Shown here: positions 6,973 to 13,814 of the stretch, one piece after another
Layout of the letters: every line of letters starts with the position of its first letter
Numbering within the stretch: position 1 is the first letter of the stretch
From: Geobacter sp.
GTDB lineage: Bacteria; Desulfobacterota; Desulfuromonadia; Geobacterales; Geobacteraceae
Reading direction: 5' to 3'
Length of the DNA stretch: 17,545 nt
Assembly (NCBI GenBank): GCA_003499925.1
Contig: DNRQ01000020.1
Coordinates: 1-17,545, forward strand
Position numbers and translations under genes: made by a program
The notes under the pieces: model-generated
Database searches by the model: none
Seen by the model: the letters and a program-made list of their open reading frames with translations, nothing else
Told to the model about the DNA's origin: nothing

Positions 6973-7440
6973 ATGAAGGGAAACGAGAGGGTCATCGAGC
7001 AGTTGAATGTACGCCTGGCCGAGGAGTTGACCGCGACCAACCAATACATGGTTCACGCGGAGATGTGCGAAAACTGGGGCTACAAGAAGCTCCACTCGAT
7101 GATCCGGAGCCGGGCTATTGTTGAGATGAAGCATGCGGAAAAACTGATCGAGCGCATACTGTTTCTTGAGGGAAGACCGATCGTCAGCAGGCTCGACCCG
7201 ATTCACATCGGAGCCGAGGTTCCCAAGATGCACCAGTTCGATCATGCGGCGGAGGAAACGGCCATCCGCGGCTACAACGAGAGCATCCGGATTGCGGTGG
7301 AACTGGGAGACAACGGCACCCGCGACCTGCTGCAGTCGATTCTGGTCCAGGAGGAGAGCCACATAGACGATATCGAGGCTCAGTTGGACCAGATATCACA
7401 GATGGGTGTGCAGAACTATCTGGTGGATCAGGTCGGCTAG
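6973..7440 (+). CDS. bfr: bacterioferritin
   Basis: Bacterioferritin forms a 24-subunit cytoplasmic shell that oxidises and stores iron and binds heme between subunit pairs. The 155 residues match the usual length. All ferroxidase ligands are present in the standard numbering: Glu18, Glu51, His54, Glu94, Glu127 and His130. Met52, the heme-binding methionine of the E. coli protein, is also present, so this should be a true heme bacterioferritin. AAAAGGAGG is a very strong ribosome site. The gene stands alone, with its own promoter upstream and a strong hairpin downstream. No bacterioferritin-associated ferredoxin gene is adjacent. Confidence 0.95.
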   Translation: MKGNERVIEQLNVRLAEELTATNQYMVHAEMCENWGYKKLHSMIRSRAIVEMKHAEKLIERILFLEGRPIVSRLDPIHIGAEVPKMHQFDHAAEETAIRGYNESIRIAVELGDNGTRDLLQSILVQEESHIDDIEAQLDQISQMGVQNYLVDQVG

Positions 7441-7578
7441 CGTAGTCGGACGCCCCGCGCTGGCAACCTTTGGGGGCGCTCACGGCATCTCGATGCCACT
7501 TCCCGAAAAGAGCGCAAGGGATCTTTCCTTTAGACGCTTTTATCTGCCACTCGGCGCATTTCCCCTGCCCCCTGGCCT

Positions 7579-7628
7579 CTCCCGCCAGGGGGAGGGGAGA
7601 ATCCCCCTGGCGGGAGCTCTCCTTTTTT
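7579..7628. terminator. perfect 15-bp hairpin between convergent bfr and PAS genes
   Basis: CTCCCGCCAGGGGGA (7579-7593) and its exact reverse complement (7602-7616) enclose an 8-base loop, followed by CTCTCC and six T residues. On the + strand this is a classical intrinsic terminator for bfr. It ends at the stop codon of the minus-strand PAS gene and may serve that side through the stem alone. The stem belongs to the C-run/G-run repeat type seen elsewhere in the window. Confidence 0.85.
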
Positions 7629-8089
7629 CAGGCGGGGAGTTCCTGCAGCCCAGCGCTCACCTGCTTCTCCAGTTCCGCAAGGCGCACCCTGAAGGCTTTT
7701 TCCTTCTGCCACCGGGCTGTCACGTCCCTGATGACCGCGGCGGTCCCGGTGATCTCACCTTCGGCATCCCTGATGATGGTCATGGAGAACTCGGTGGATA
7801 TGCGCGTGCCTCCCTTGCAGATGGCGGGTGCCGCAAGCAGCTCCTTGGCGTACCGGGTACTCCCGGTTTCCATCACCTTGAAATACCCTTCCCAATGGCG
7901 GGCACGCAGGTTCTCGGGGATGAAGATGTCCAGCGACTGGCCGATGGCCTCTTCGGCACTGAACCCCAGCATCTGCTCGGCGCCCGAATTCCAGAGCTGA
8001 ATGGTGCCGAACCGGTCGGAATAGATGATTGCGTCGTTGCATGCGTGCACTAGCTGCCGGCACAGTTCCTGGTAAGGTATCTCGCTCAT
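7628..8089 (-). CDS. single PAS-domain protein
   Basis: From the ATG at 8089 the 153-residue protein is essentially one PAS domain (about 12-120) with a short C-terminal coiled segment (about 123-153). Typical PAS features are NDAIIYSDRFGTIQLWNSGAEQMLGF near the start (given in two parts: NDAIIYSDRFG and NSGAEQMLGF) and the closing ITGTAAVIRDVTARW. No kinase, cyclase or DNA-binding output is attached, so it may sense a ligand and act on a partner by protein contact. GGGAGG five bases upstream decides the start; an in-frame extension to 8128 lacks this support. It lies back to back with the chemoreceptor gene and converges on bfr. The ligand cannot be read from the sequence. Confidence 0.85.
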   Translation of the reverse strand: MSEIPYQELCRQLVHACNDAIIYSDRFGTIQLWNSGAEQMLGFSAEEAIGQSLDIFIPENLRARHWEGYFKVMETGSTRYAKELLAAPAICKGGTRISTEFSMTIIRDAEGEITGTAAVIRDVTARWQKEKAFRVRLAELEKQVSAGLQELPA

Positions 8090-8557
8090 AACCGCCTCCC
8101 TGACTGAATTGTTGCCAAATGATACCATGGCTAAAACAACTCGTCCTTGACCAATGTCAATGTTGCTGAGTCACGTGTTGCATGACGCCCCCTTTTGCCT
8201 GTTTCGGCCTGTAATATCACGACTGCATCCTCTCTACTATTGATCCTGAACCGTCCGCTCCATTAATTTTCCCTATCGAAGAGAATCTAGATATCGCCTT
8301 AACTGTACGGGTCTGCGCAGCTCTGGATCAACCGTGCAAGTGGTTGCCAGAAGATTGGCAGAGGGCATCGCTTTTGCTGTTAATAACAAGTCCTTGTTGT
8401 TCCACACTCTCAGTCGCTGGAGCCTTGACTTCTGTTGATTTGTTGTGAGAGTCGGCCAATGTTTGGTGCTGCCATTGGCGCATCGATGCTGTGATTTTTA
8501 TTTATTTATTGGTGGCCGTTAATCGCAGAATAAATGAACACCGTTTACATCAATTAC
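8090..8557. other. divergent intergenic region, mostly unexplained
   Basis: About 470 bases between the PAS gene and the chemoreceptor promoter contain no credible gene. Base composition is more A/T-rich than the genes. I see a weak inverted repeat (ACTCTCA near 8406, TGAGAGT near 8446) and a TTGACA on the minus strand near 8155-8160 without a good -10 box. No tRNA or known riboswitch fold was recognised. Confidence 0.5.
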
Positions 8558-8584
8558 TAAAGTACTGCAAACTGATGCCGATAA
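8558..8584 (+). promoter_or_regulatory. sigma-28 (FliA) promoter of the chemoreceptor gene
   Basis: TAAA (8558-8561), a 15-base spacer and GCCGATAA (8577-8584) match the enterobacterial sigma-28 consensus TAAA-N15-GCCGATAA exactly; the longer -35 form TAAAGTTT is matched 6 of 8. Transcription would start near 8591, about 40 bases before the ATG at 8631. This places the receptor in the late flagellar/chemotaxis regulon. Confidence 0.85.
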
Positions 8585-8630
8585 TATCAAACACAGAGAG
8601 GTAAATGTGTAGTAGCACCCGGGAGGCCTG

Positions 8631-10718
8631 ATGTTTAAAAACAAGCTGATGCACAAGATCTTGGCGATCATAGGACTGAATCTCTTCATCGGGATTACCG
8701 TCGTGGGGGTGTTGGCCCTCTGGCTCCAGTACCAGACGAGCATGGAATTGCAGGAGAAAAACAGCCGCACCATGGCGACCGTCATCATTAATGAGGTATC
8801 GGAATTGATGATGAAGGACGATTCCAAGGGTGTCACGAACCTCTCCAGGATCGCCAAGGAGAAGAATTTCGGCTTCGATCTCAAGATCTACAGCACTGAG
8901 GGGAAGGATACCTCGGCCTCCGGCGCCGCGGCCAACCCGGAAGTCCTGAAGGCGCTCTCCGCCGGCAAGCGTGTGGAGACACGGCAGGTGGAGAACGGCA
9001 TCCATACCCTGCGTGCGGTGATCCCCTTTGTAAACGAGGAACGCTGCAAACAGTGCCACGACGCCGGCGAGAAGTATCTCGGTGCCCTGCTGCTCACCTC
9101 ATCCCTGGAGGACGGCTACCAGAACGCGCTCAAGATGATCTACATACTGGTGGCGGCCGGGGTCTGCTTCTTCGTCATAATGATGGTATGCATGTACGTG
9201 TTCTTCAAGAGGTCGATCGTCCGGGACCTCCTGTTCTTTTCGGAGAAACTCAGGGACATCGCGGAGGGAGAGGGGGATCTCACCAAGGAGATACCGATTC
9301 GCTCCGATGACGAGATCGGCGAGCTTGCCCGACACATCAACCACCTGGTCATGAAGCTTAGGGAAACCATAACGGTACTCTACCAGCTGGCGGAGAATAT
9401 CTCCATCTCGCTTTGCCAGGTCTCGACCAGGACCACCAAGACGGTGGTCTCCTCCGCGGAACAGAAGGACCGCTCCCAGTCGGTCGCTGTGGCGGCCGAG
9501 CAGATGGCGGCGACGCTCAACGTGGTGGCCGGAAACACCCACCAGGCCGCCGGCTATTCCCAGCAGGTCGATCGGGCGGCGAACGAAGGTATGTTCGTCG
9601 TGGACGGCGCCTGCGACAGCATCGTCATGGTCAGGGAAAACGTCGTGAAAACCCTGCGCACCGTGGGGCGGCTCGAGTCCTCCTCGGCCCAGATCGGGGA
9701 CATCATCAATCTGATAGAGGATATCGCGGACCAGACCAAGCTCCTGGCGCTCAATGCCGCCATCGAAGCGGCCCGCGCCGGTGAGCATGGCCGCGGGTTC
9801 GCCGTCGTGGCCGACGAGGTGAAGATGCTCTCGGAAAAGACGGCGACCTCAACCAAGGAGATCGCCAAGATCATCACCAACATCCAAAGCGAGAGCCGCG
9901 AGGCCGCCAAGTCCATAGCCGAGGAACAGGAGCGCGTCGAGGAGGGTGTGGCGAAGTCGTCCGCCGCTCGGGAATGCCTGGAGCGGATCCTGGGGCTTGC
10001 CGGAGAGACGGCGCAGCTGATCAACCAGATCGCCTCGGCCACGGAGGAGCAGAGCGCCACGACCAGCGAGATTTCGGAAAAGATTCACAATGTCTCCATC
10101 TCCGCCTCATCGGTGCACGACGACATGATGGAGAGCGACAAGGCCTTCACCATACTTACCGACGTAGCCGAGCAGATCTTCTCCACGGTCGGTAAATTCA
10201 GCGTCGGCAACCGCCACGACAACATGAAGGGGTTCACCCGCGAGTTGAGGGACGGATTTGTCGCAGCCGTCGAAAAGGGGATCGCCGAGAACAAGATCAC
10301 GGCCGCCGACCTGTTCGACCGGCACTACCGCTCGATCCCGAACACGTCGCCCCAGAAATACGGCACGGCCTTCGACAAGTTCTTCGACCAGTACATATCT
10401 CCCCTGCAGGAGCAGATCCTCTCACGCCAGGGGGCGATATTCTTTGCCATCTGCGTCGACGATCACGGCTATGTGGCAAGCCATAACCTGCGCTATAGCA
10501 AGCCCCTGACCGGCGATGCCGAAGCCGACAAGGCCAACAACAGGACCAAGAGGATCTTCAACGACAAGACCGGTCTCAAGGCCGCCCAGAATGCTGAGGC
10601 CTTCCTGCTGCAGACCTACATGAGGGATACCGGCGAGATCATGAACGACATCTCCACCCCCATTTATTTCCAGAACAGGCACTGGGGGGGCGTGCGGATC
10701 GGATACAAGGCGGAGTAG
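8631..10718 (+). CDS. methyl-accepting chemotaxis protein with periplasmic c-type heme motif and extra C-terminal domain
   Basis: This inner-membrane chemoreceptor would signal to CheA/CheW. In order (695 residues): TM1 (about 10-32); a periplasmic domain (33-169) with the covalent heme motif CKQCH (139-143); TM2 (170-192); HAMP (about 193-245); and the signalling helix bundle (about 250-525), whose tip reads ALNAAIEAARAGEHGRGFAV (373-392). An extra soluble domain occupies about 526-695, with DDHGYVASHNLRYSKPLTGD and IYFQNRHWGGVRIGY. Geobacter sulfurreducens has structurally studied chemoreceptors with similar heme-bearing periplasmic domains, so redox or gas sensing is likely. The tail recalls Cache-like segments at the ends of some other receptors. 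GGGAGG precedes the ATG, and a sigma-28 promoter lies 5' of it. No che genes are nearby. Confidence 0.93.
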   Translation: MFKNKLMHKILAIIGLNLFIGITVVGVLALWLQYQTSMELQEKNSRTMATVIINEVSELMMKDDSKGVTNLSRIAKEKNFGFDLKIYSTEGKDTSASGAAANPEVLKALSAGKRVETRQVENGIHTLRAVIPFVNEERCKQCHDAGEKYLGALLLTSSLEDGYQNALKMIYILVAAGVCFFVIMMVCMYVFFKRSIVRDLLFFSEKLRDIAEGEGDLTKEIPIRSDDEIGELARHINHLVMKLRETITVLYQLAENISISLCQVSTRTTKTVVSSAEQKDRSQSVAVAAEQMAATLNVVAGNTHQAAGYSQQVDRAANEGMFVVDGACDSIVMVRENVVKTLRTVGRLESSSAQIGDIINLIEDIADQTKLLALNAAIEAARAGEHGRGFAVVADEVKMLSEKTATSTKEIAKIITNIQSESREAAKSIAEEQERVEEGVAKSSAARECLERILGLAGETAQLINQIASATEEQSATTSEISEKIHNVSISASSVHDDMMESDKAFTILTDVAEQIFSTVGKFSVGNRHDNMKGFTRELRDGFVAAVEKGIAENKITAADLFDRHYRSIPNTSPQKYGTAFDKFFDQYISPLQEQILSRQGAIFFAICVDDHGYVASHNLRYSKPLTGDAEADKANNRTKRIFNDKTGLKAAQNAEAFLLQTYMRDTGEIMNDISTPIYFQNRHWGGVRIGYKAE

Positions 10719-10763
10719 CGGGGAGCCGGAGGCAATAGCCCAATAACATCAGGTGGATCCGCA

Positions 10764-10792
10764 TTGACCCGGGCCGGGCTTTCTGCTATACA
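10764..10792 (+). promoter_or_regulatory. sigma-70-like promoter of the small membrane protein gene
   Basis: TTGACC (10764-10769), a 17-base spacer and TATACA (10787-10792) closely match the consensus. The start near 10799 gives a 40-base leader before the ATG at 10839. The 8-base arms ACCCGGGC (10767-10774) and GCCCGGGT (10801-10808) bracket the -10 box and start site, as an operator pair could. Confidence 0.6.
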
Positions 10793-10838
10793 GGGTGGGA
10801 GCCCGGGTGCAATTTCACCGCTCGGCCATGGGAGTGTT

Positions 10839-11219
10839 ATGGATCTGCGTGTCGTGAAGCAAAAGGTGCTGGGAGGTGCCGCGGCCCTGGTTGCCGTGAT
10901 CGTCCTGCTGGCAGCCGGTTATGTCTACGCCACCCTGCACTGGACCTACTCGTCCGGGGAGCGGGTCGGCTACATCCAGAAGCTCTCCAGGAAAGGGTGG
11001 CTCTGCAAGACCTGGGAGGGTGAGCTGACCATGTCGCCGGTCCCCGGGGCCATCCCGGAGAAGTTTTTCTTCACGGTGCGGGACGAGGGCTTGGCGCAGC
11101 TGATAAACCAGGGGCTGGGGCGCAGGATGTCGCTTAGCTACGAGCAGCATAAAGGGGTGCCGACGGCGTGCTTCGGCGAAACGGAGTTTTTCATCGTCAA
11201 GGCGAAGACGCTGGATTGA
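10839..11219 (+). CDS. conserved small single-span membrane protein, function unknown
   Basis: The 126-residue protein has a short basic N-terminus, one hydrophobic helix (about 11-32) and a soluble remainder that should be periplasmic. The segment WTYSSGERVGYIQKLSRKGW followed by CKTWEGEL, then SYEQHKGVPTACFGETEFF, resembles a widespread family of small hypothetical proteins that is sometimes mislabelled 6-phosphogluconate dehydrogenase; it has no such domain. The ATG at 10839 follows GGGAG; an upstream TTG frame (10764) coincides with the -35 box and is unlikely. The gene has its own promoter and terminator (11302-11339), so it is probably expressed independently of the chemoreceptor upstream. 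Confidence 0.8.
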   Translation: MDLRVVKQKVLGGAAALVAVIVLLAAGYVYATLHWTYSSGERVGYIQKLSRKGWLCKTWEGELTMSPVPGAIPEKFFFTVRDEGLAQLINQGLGRRMSLSYEQHKGVPTACFGETEFFIVKAKTLD

Positions 11220-11301
11220 GGCGCGGGGCAGGGCTCCCCGGCTGATTGCCGTGGTCACGCCGGAATGCGCCGGGGCCTTTGCGTCGATGGAGGAAATTTT
11301 T

Positions 11302-11339
11302 GAGGGGAAGCCGCTTGCCGGTTTCCCCTCTTGATTTTT
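11302..11339 (+). terminator. intrinsic terminator after the small membrane protein gene
   Basis: GAGGGGAA (11302-11309) pairs perfectly with TTCCCCTC (11323-11330) across a 13-base loop, followed by TTGATTTTT. It lies 82 bases after the stop codon at 11219. Confidence 0.75.
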
Positions 11340-11480
11340 GCCTGAGGCGCGGCACCCGCGGCCGGAAATCCCCCAATGCCCCGCAGCTGGTCCCGGGTGG
11401 CCCGGCCCTTGGGCCATCCCCTGCAGCAGCAAGGGATCGCGGTGCCGGCGAACTTTCTTTTCGGGAACGATTTTTTACTC

Positions 11481-11509
11481 TTGACGGCGAAGCCCGATCA
11501 GATTAGATT
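11481..11509 (+). promoter_or_regulatory. sigma-70-like promoter P1 upstream of ato
   Basis: TTGACG (11481-11486), a 17-base spacer and TAGATT (11504-11509). The palindrome TGTATACA (11516-11523) sits at the predicted start site and fits the GT-N-AC core of GntR-family operators. Confidence 0.5.
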
Positions 11510-11515
11510 GCATAC

Positions 11516-11643
11516 TGTATACACAGCAGGTGCTATGCCCTACGCCGCAACACTCTAAGTAGTATGCCGGATTGCACAGCAAAACGGATGGTGAAGCCGC
11601 AACTCGCTGCGTATGGTCAAGCTGCAGACCCTGCGCCTTTTTT
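11516..11643 (+). ncRNA. candidate small RNA or attenuated leader
   Basis: RNA from P1 would start near 11516 and could end at the hairpin-plus-T6 at 11609-11643, giving about 128 bases. It contains a possible 7-codon leader peptide (ATG at 11535, TAA at 11556-11558). A separate promoter for ato starts five bases after the T-run, so the short transcript would be independent of basal ato expression. It matches no RNA family I recognise; this is inferred from signal order only. Confidence 0.3.
11609..11643 (+). terminator. terminator-like hairpin between P1 and P2
   Basis: GCGTA (11609-11613) and GGTC (11615-11618) pair with GACC (11627-11630) and TGCGC (11632-11636), giving a nine-pair stem (one of them a G-T wobble) with one internal mismatch and an 8-base loop. 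One C and six T residues follow (11638-11643). Confidence 0.5.
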
Positions 11644-11647
11644 AACC

Positions 11648-11676
11648 TTGACTATCAAGACTCTCTTCAGTAGAAT
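11648..11676 (+). promoter_or_regulatory. sigma-70-like promoter P2 of ato
   Basis: TTGACT (11648-11653), a 17-base spacer and TAGAAT (11671-11676) match the consensus at 5 of 6 positions each. Transcription should begin near 11683, giving a long leader of about 137 bases with no recognised riboswitch. Confidence 0.65.
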
Positions 11677-11819
11677 CCGGTTCTAAAGTTGCCTAGCGAT
11701 TCCGTTTACGTTAGGGAGCCTGTCGATGACGTCGCCCCGGTGACCCCCATTAATCCTAGTGGTTAAGTGTATTTAGCGCAGTTAGTCTGTAGACACCAAA
11801 ACAAAACAGGAGGAAGAAA

Positions 11820-13415
11820 ATGTCCGATTACGGCACACTGCAAGACCGCGTGAAGTGCAAAGCCCTTTTGAGCAAGGTGATGAAGGCCGAGCAGACTGTC
11901 GAGTTCTTCAAAAACGGTATGAACCTGGGCTGGTCCGGCTTCACCCCCGCTGGCTACCCGAAAGTGGTGCCCATCGCCGTTGCCGAGCACGTCGAGAAGA
12001 ATAACCTGCAGGGCAAGCTGAAGTTCAACCTCTTCATCGGTGCTTCAGTCGGTGCCGAAACCGAGGACCGCTGGGCCGTCAACGACATGATCGACCGCCG
12101 CTGGCCCTACCAGACCGGCAAGAACATCGCCGCCGGCATCAACGCCGGTCGCATCCGCATGGGCGACAAGCATCTCTCCCTGTTTGCTCAGGACCTGGGC
12201 TACGGGTTCTACACCAAGGACTCCGAGTCCGGCAGGCTCGACCTCGCCATCATCGAAGTCTCCGCCATCAAGGAAGACGGCAGCCTGGTCCCGACCTCTT
12301 CCTGCGGCGTCATCCCCGAGATCCTGATGATCTGCGACAAGATCATCATCGAGGTGAACACCGGCCAGCCCTCCTTCGAGGGGATCCACGACCTGCTGAC
12401 TCCGGCGATCCCCCCCAACCGCCAGCCTTTCGAGATCGTCCATGCCGGCTCCAGGATCGGTACCACCTCCATTCCCTGCGACCCGAACAAGGTCATCGCA
12501 GTGGTCGAGTCCAAACTCCGCGACCAGGGCCGCGCCTTCGCCGAGCAGGACGACACCTCCGAGGCGATTGCCAACCACGTCATCGAGTTCTTCACCCAGG
12601 AAGTCAAGGCCGGCCGTCTTCCCAAGAACCTGTTGCCGCTCCAGTCGGGCGTAGGTTCCATAGCCAACGCCGTCATCGGCGGCCTGGCCAAGGGCCCCTT
12701 CTCCAACCTGACCGTGTACACCGAGGTGCTCCAGGATACCATGCTCGACCTGTTCGACTCGGGCAAGCTGGACCATGCCTCTTCCTGCTCGCTTTCCCTC
12801 TCCGCAGAGCCGGGTTTCCCGCGCTTCTTCGAGAACATGGACAAGTACTTCGACAAGATCACGCTGCGTCCGCTCTCCATCTCCAACGCTCCCGAGCCGA
12901 TCCGCCGTCTGGGGTGCATCGCCATGAACACCCCGGTCGAGATCGACATCTATGCGCACGCCAACTCCACCCTGGTCGGCGGTACCCGCATGATCAACGG
13001 CCTGGGCGGCTCCGGCGACTTCCTGCGTAACGGCTACCTGAAGATGATGCACACGCCGTCCTCGCGTCCGAGCAAGACCGACCCGACCGGCATCTCCTGC
13101 GTGGTGCCGCACTGCTCGCACATCGACCACACCGAGCACGACCTGGACTGCGTCATCACCGAGCAGGGTCTGGCCGACCTGCGCGGGCTCGCACCCAAGG
13201 ATCGCGCCAAGACGATCATCGCCAAGTGCGCCCACCCGGATTACAGGGATCAGCTCACCGCCTACCTCGAGATGGCCGAGAAGGACTGCTTGGGCCGGAA
13301 GGTCGGGCACGAGCCGCAGCTGTGGGACCGCGCCTTCAAGATGCATCTCAACCTGGAGCGCAATGGCACCATGAAGCTCAAGAACTGGGACGTCAAGGTC
13401 GACCTCTGCGAATAG
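11820..13415 (+). CDS. ato: succinyl-CoA:acetate CoA-transferase
   Basis: The enzyme moves CoA from succinyl-CoA to acetate, yielding acetyl-CoA and succinate. In acetate-oxidising Geobacter it both activates acetate and replaces succinyl-CoA synthetase in the TCA cycle. The 531 residues are full length for this family. Visible are QSGVGSIANAVIGGL (275-289), the expected catalytic Glu302 in YTEVLQD, the glycine-rich GLGGSGDFLRNG (394-405), and CVVPHCSHIDHTEHD (427-441). ACAGGAGG gives a strong ribosome site, and codon use is extremely GC3-biased, as expected for high expression. A strong terminator follows at 13439-13477, so the gene is monocistronic. Related acetyl-CoA hydrolases share these motifs; the Geobacter context favours the transferase. 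Confidence 0.92.
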   Translation: MSDYGTLQDRVKCKALLSKVMKAEQTVEFFKNGMNLGWSGFTPAGYPKVVPIAVAEHVEKNNLQGKLKFNLFIGASVGAETEDRWAVNDMIDRRWPYQTGKNIAAGINAGRIRMGDKHLSLFAQDLGYGFYTKDSESGRLDLAIIEVSAIKEDGSLVPTSSCGVIPEILMICDKIIIEVNTGQPSFEGIHDLLTPAIPPNRQPFEIVHAGSRIGTTSIPCDPNKVIAVVESKLRDQGRAFAEQDDTSEAIANHVIEFFTQEVKAGRLPKNLLPLQSGVGSIANAVIGGLAKGPFSNLTVYTEVLQDTMLDLFDSGKLDHASSCSLSLSAEPGFPRFFENMDKYFDKITLRPLSISNAPEPIRRLGCIAMNTPVEIDIYAHANSTLVGGTRMINGLGGSGDFLRNGYLKMMHTPSSRPSKTDPTGISCVVPHCSHIDHTEHDLDCVITEQGLADLRGLAPKDRAKTIIAKCAHPDYRDQLTAYLEMAEKDCLGRKVGHEPQLWDRAFKMHLNLERNGTMKLKNWDVKVDLCE

Positions 13416-13438
13416 CACCGGGTTGTCACCGCAGCATG

Positions 13439-13477
13439 AAAAAGGCCCCGCCGGGATTAACGGCGGGGCCTTTTTTT
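13439..13477 (+). terminator. strong intrinsic terminator of ato
   Basis: GGCCCCGCCG (13444-13453) and CGGCGGGGCC (13461-13470) form a perfect 10-bp stem with a 7-base loop, preceded by five A and followed by seven T residues. It lies 28 bases after the ato stop codon. Confidence 0.95.
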
Positions 13478-13814
13478 CGGGTCGGCATGGCAGCCGTCCG
13501 GCGCCGTTCGATAAGAGGAAGTCCCATTTCCGTTACTGGTTAGAGATGATCTTCCAAGATGATCAGGCTGTCCAGGCTCCTCTCCCTTCAGCCCCAGCCT
13601 TGGCGAAGGCTGATCATCGCTAGTCAGGTTTCCGTTTGGCCGCAGGTCCCATCTCCGTTTTGCTGCCTGTCAACCCTCCTCCCCCCGGAGGGAGGAGGAG
13701 GGAGGGGGGAAGGGGGCGCTTGGCTACGCACCGGCCCCGTTCCCCTCCCTGCCCCTGTCCCTCCGGGGGAGGGGAGTGAATCGATGAGGTCGGCTGGTCC
13801 GCAGTGCCGGCAGG
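13478..13814. other. repeat-rich gap between ato and the sensor kinase
   Basis: No gene is supported. A nested inverted repeat is present: GATGATCAG (13558-13566) with CTGATCATC (13610-13618), overlapping a hairpin CAGCCTT/AAGGCTG (13595-13601, 13606-13612). At 13671-13785 two C-run/G-run palindromes occur, of the same type as at 11-112 and 7565-7600. The latter could end transcription of the minus-strand kinase gene. Confidence 0.6.
13671..13785. repeat. two G/C-rich dispersed palindromes
   Basis: CCTCCT/AGGAGG arms near 13677-13700, and then C-rich (13741-13770) and G-rich (13763-13778) tracts including CCCTCC and GGGGGAGGGG. Composition and layout resemble the palindromes at 11-112, 7565-7600 and 17526-17545. 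Confidence 0.5.

Larger units (their letters stand above)
11220..11819. other. 600-base intergenic region upstream of ato
   Basis: No protein gene of normal size is credible here. The region holds a terminator for the preceding gene (11302-11339), promoter P1 (11481-11509), a terminator-like hairpin (11609-11643), promoter P2 (11648-11676), and a leader of about 137 bases before ato. A 7-codon frame (MPYAATL, 11535-11558) lies between P1 and the hairpin. Between 11340 and 11480 I see only short G/C palindromes without clear meaning. Confidence 0.6.

Noticed and set aside
7406..8053. 215-codon + strand frame opposite the PAS gene
   Set aside because: It starts inside bfr, crosses the terminator hairpin and is antisense to a clear PAS domain.
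8345..8380. Possible sigma-54 promoter (TGGCA near 8356)
   Set aside because: The GG and GC elements are one base out of the required spacing, whereas an exact sigma-28 promoter lies closer to the gene.
11535..11558. Seven-codon frame MPYAATL as a confirmed leader peptide
   Set aside because: It has a weak ribosome site and no run of regulatory codons; kept only as a side note in the leader hypothesis.
12045..13418. 457-codon open frame antisense to ato
   Set aside because: It mirrors the strongly GC3-biased ato gene; the peptide is low-complexity (rich in Val, Asp, Gly, Leu, His) and shows no family motif.
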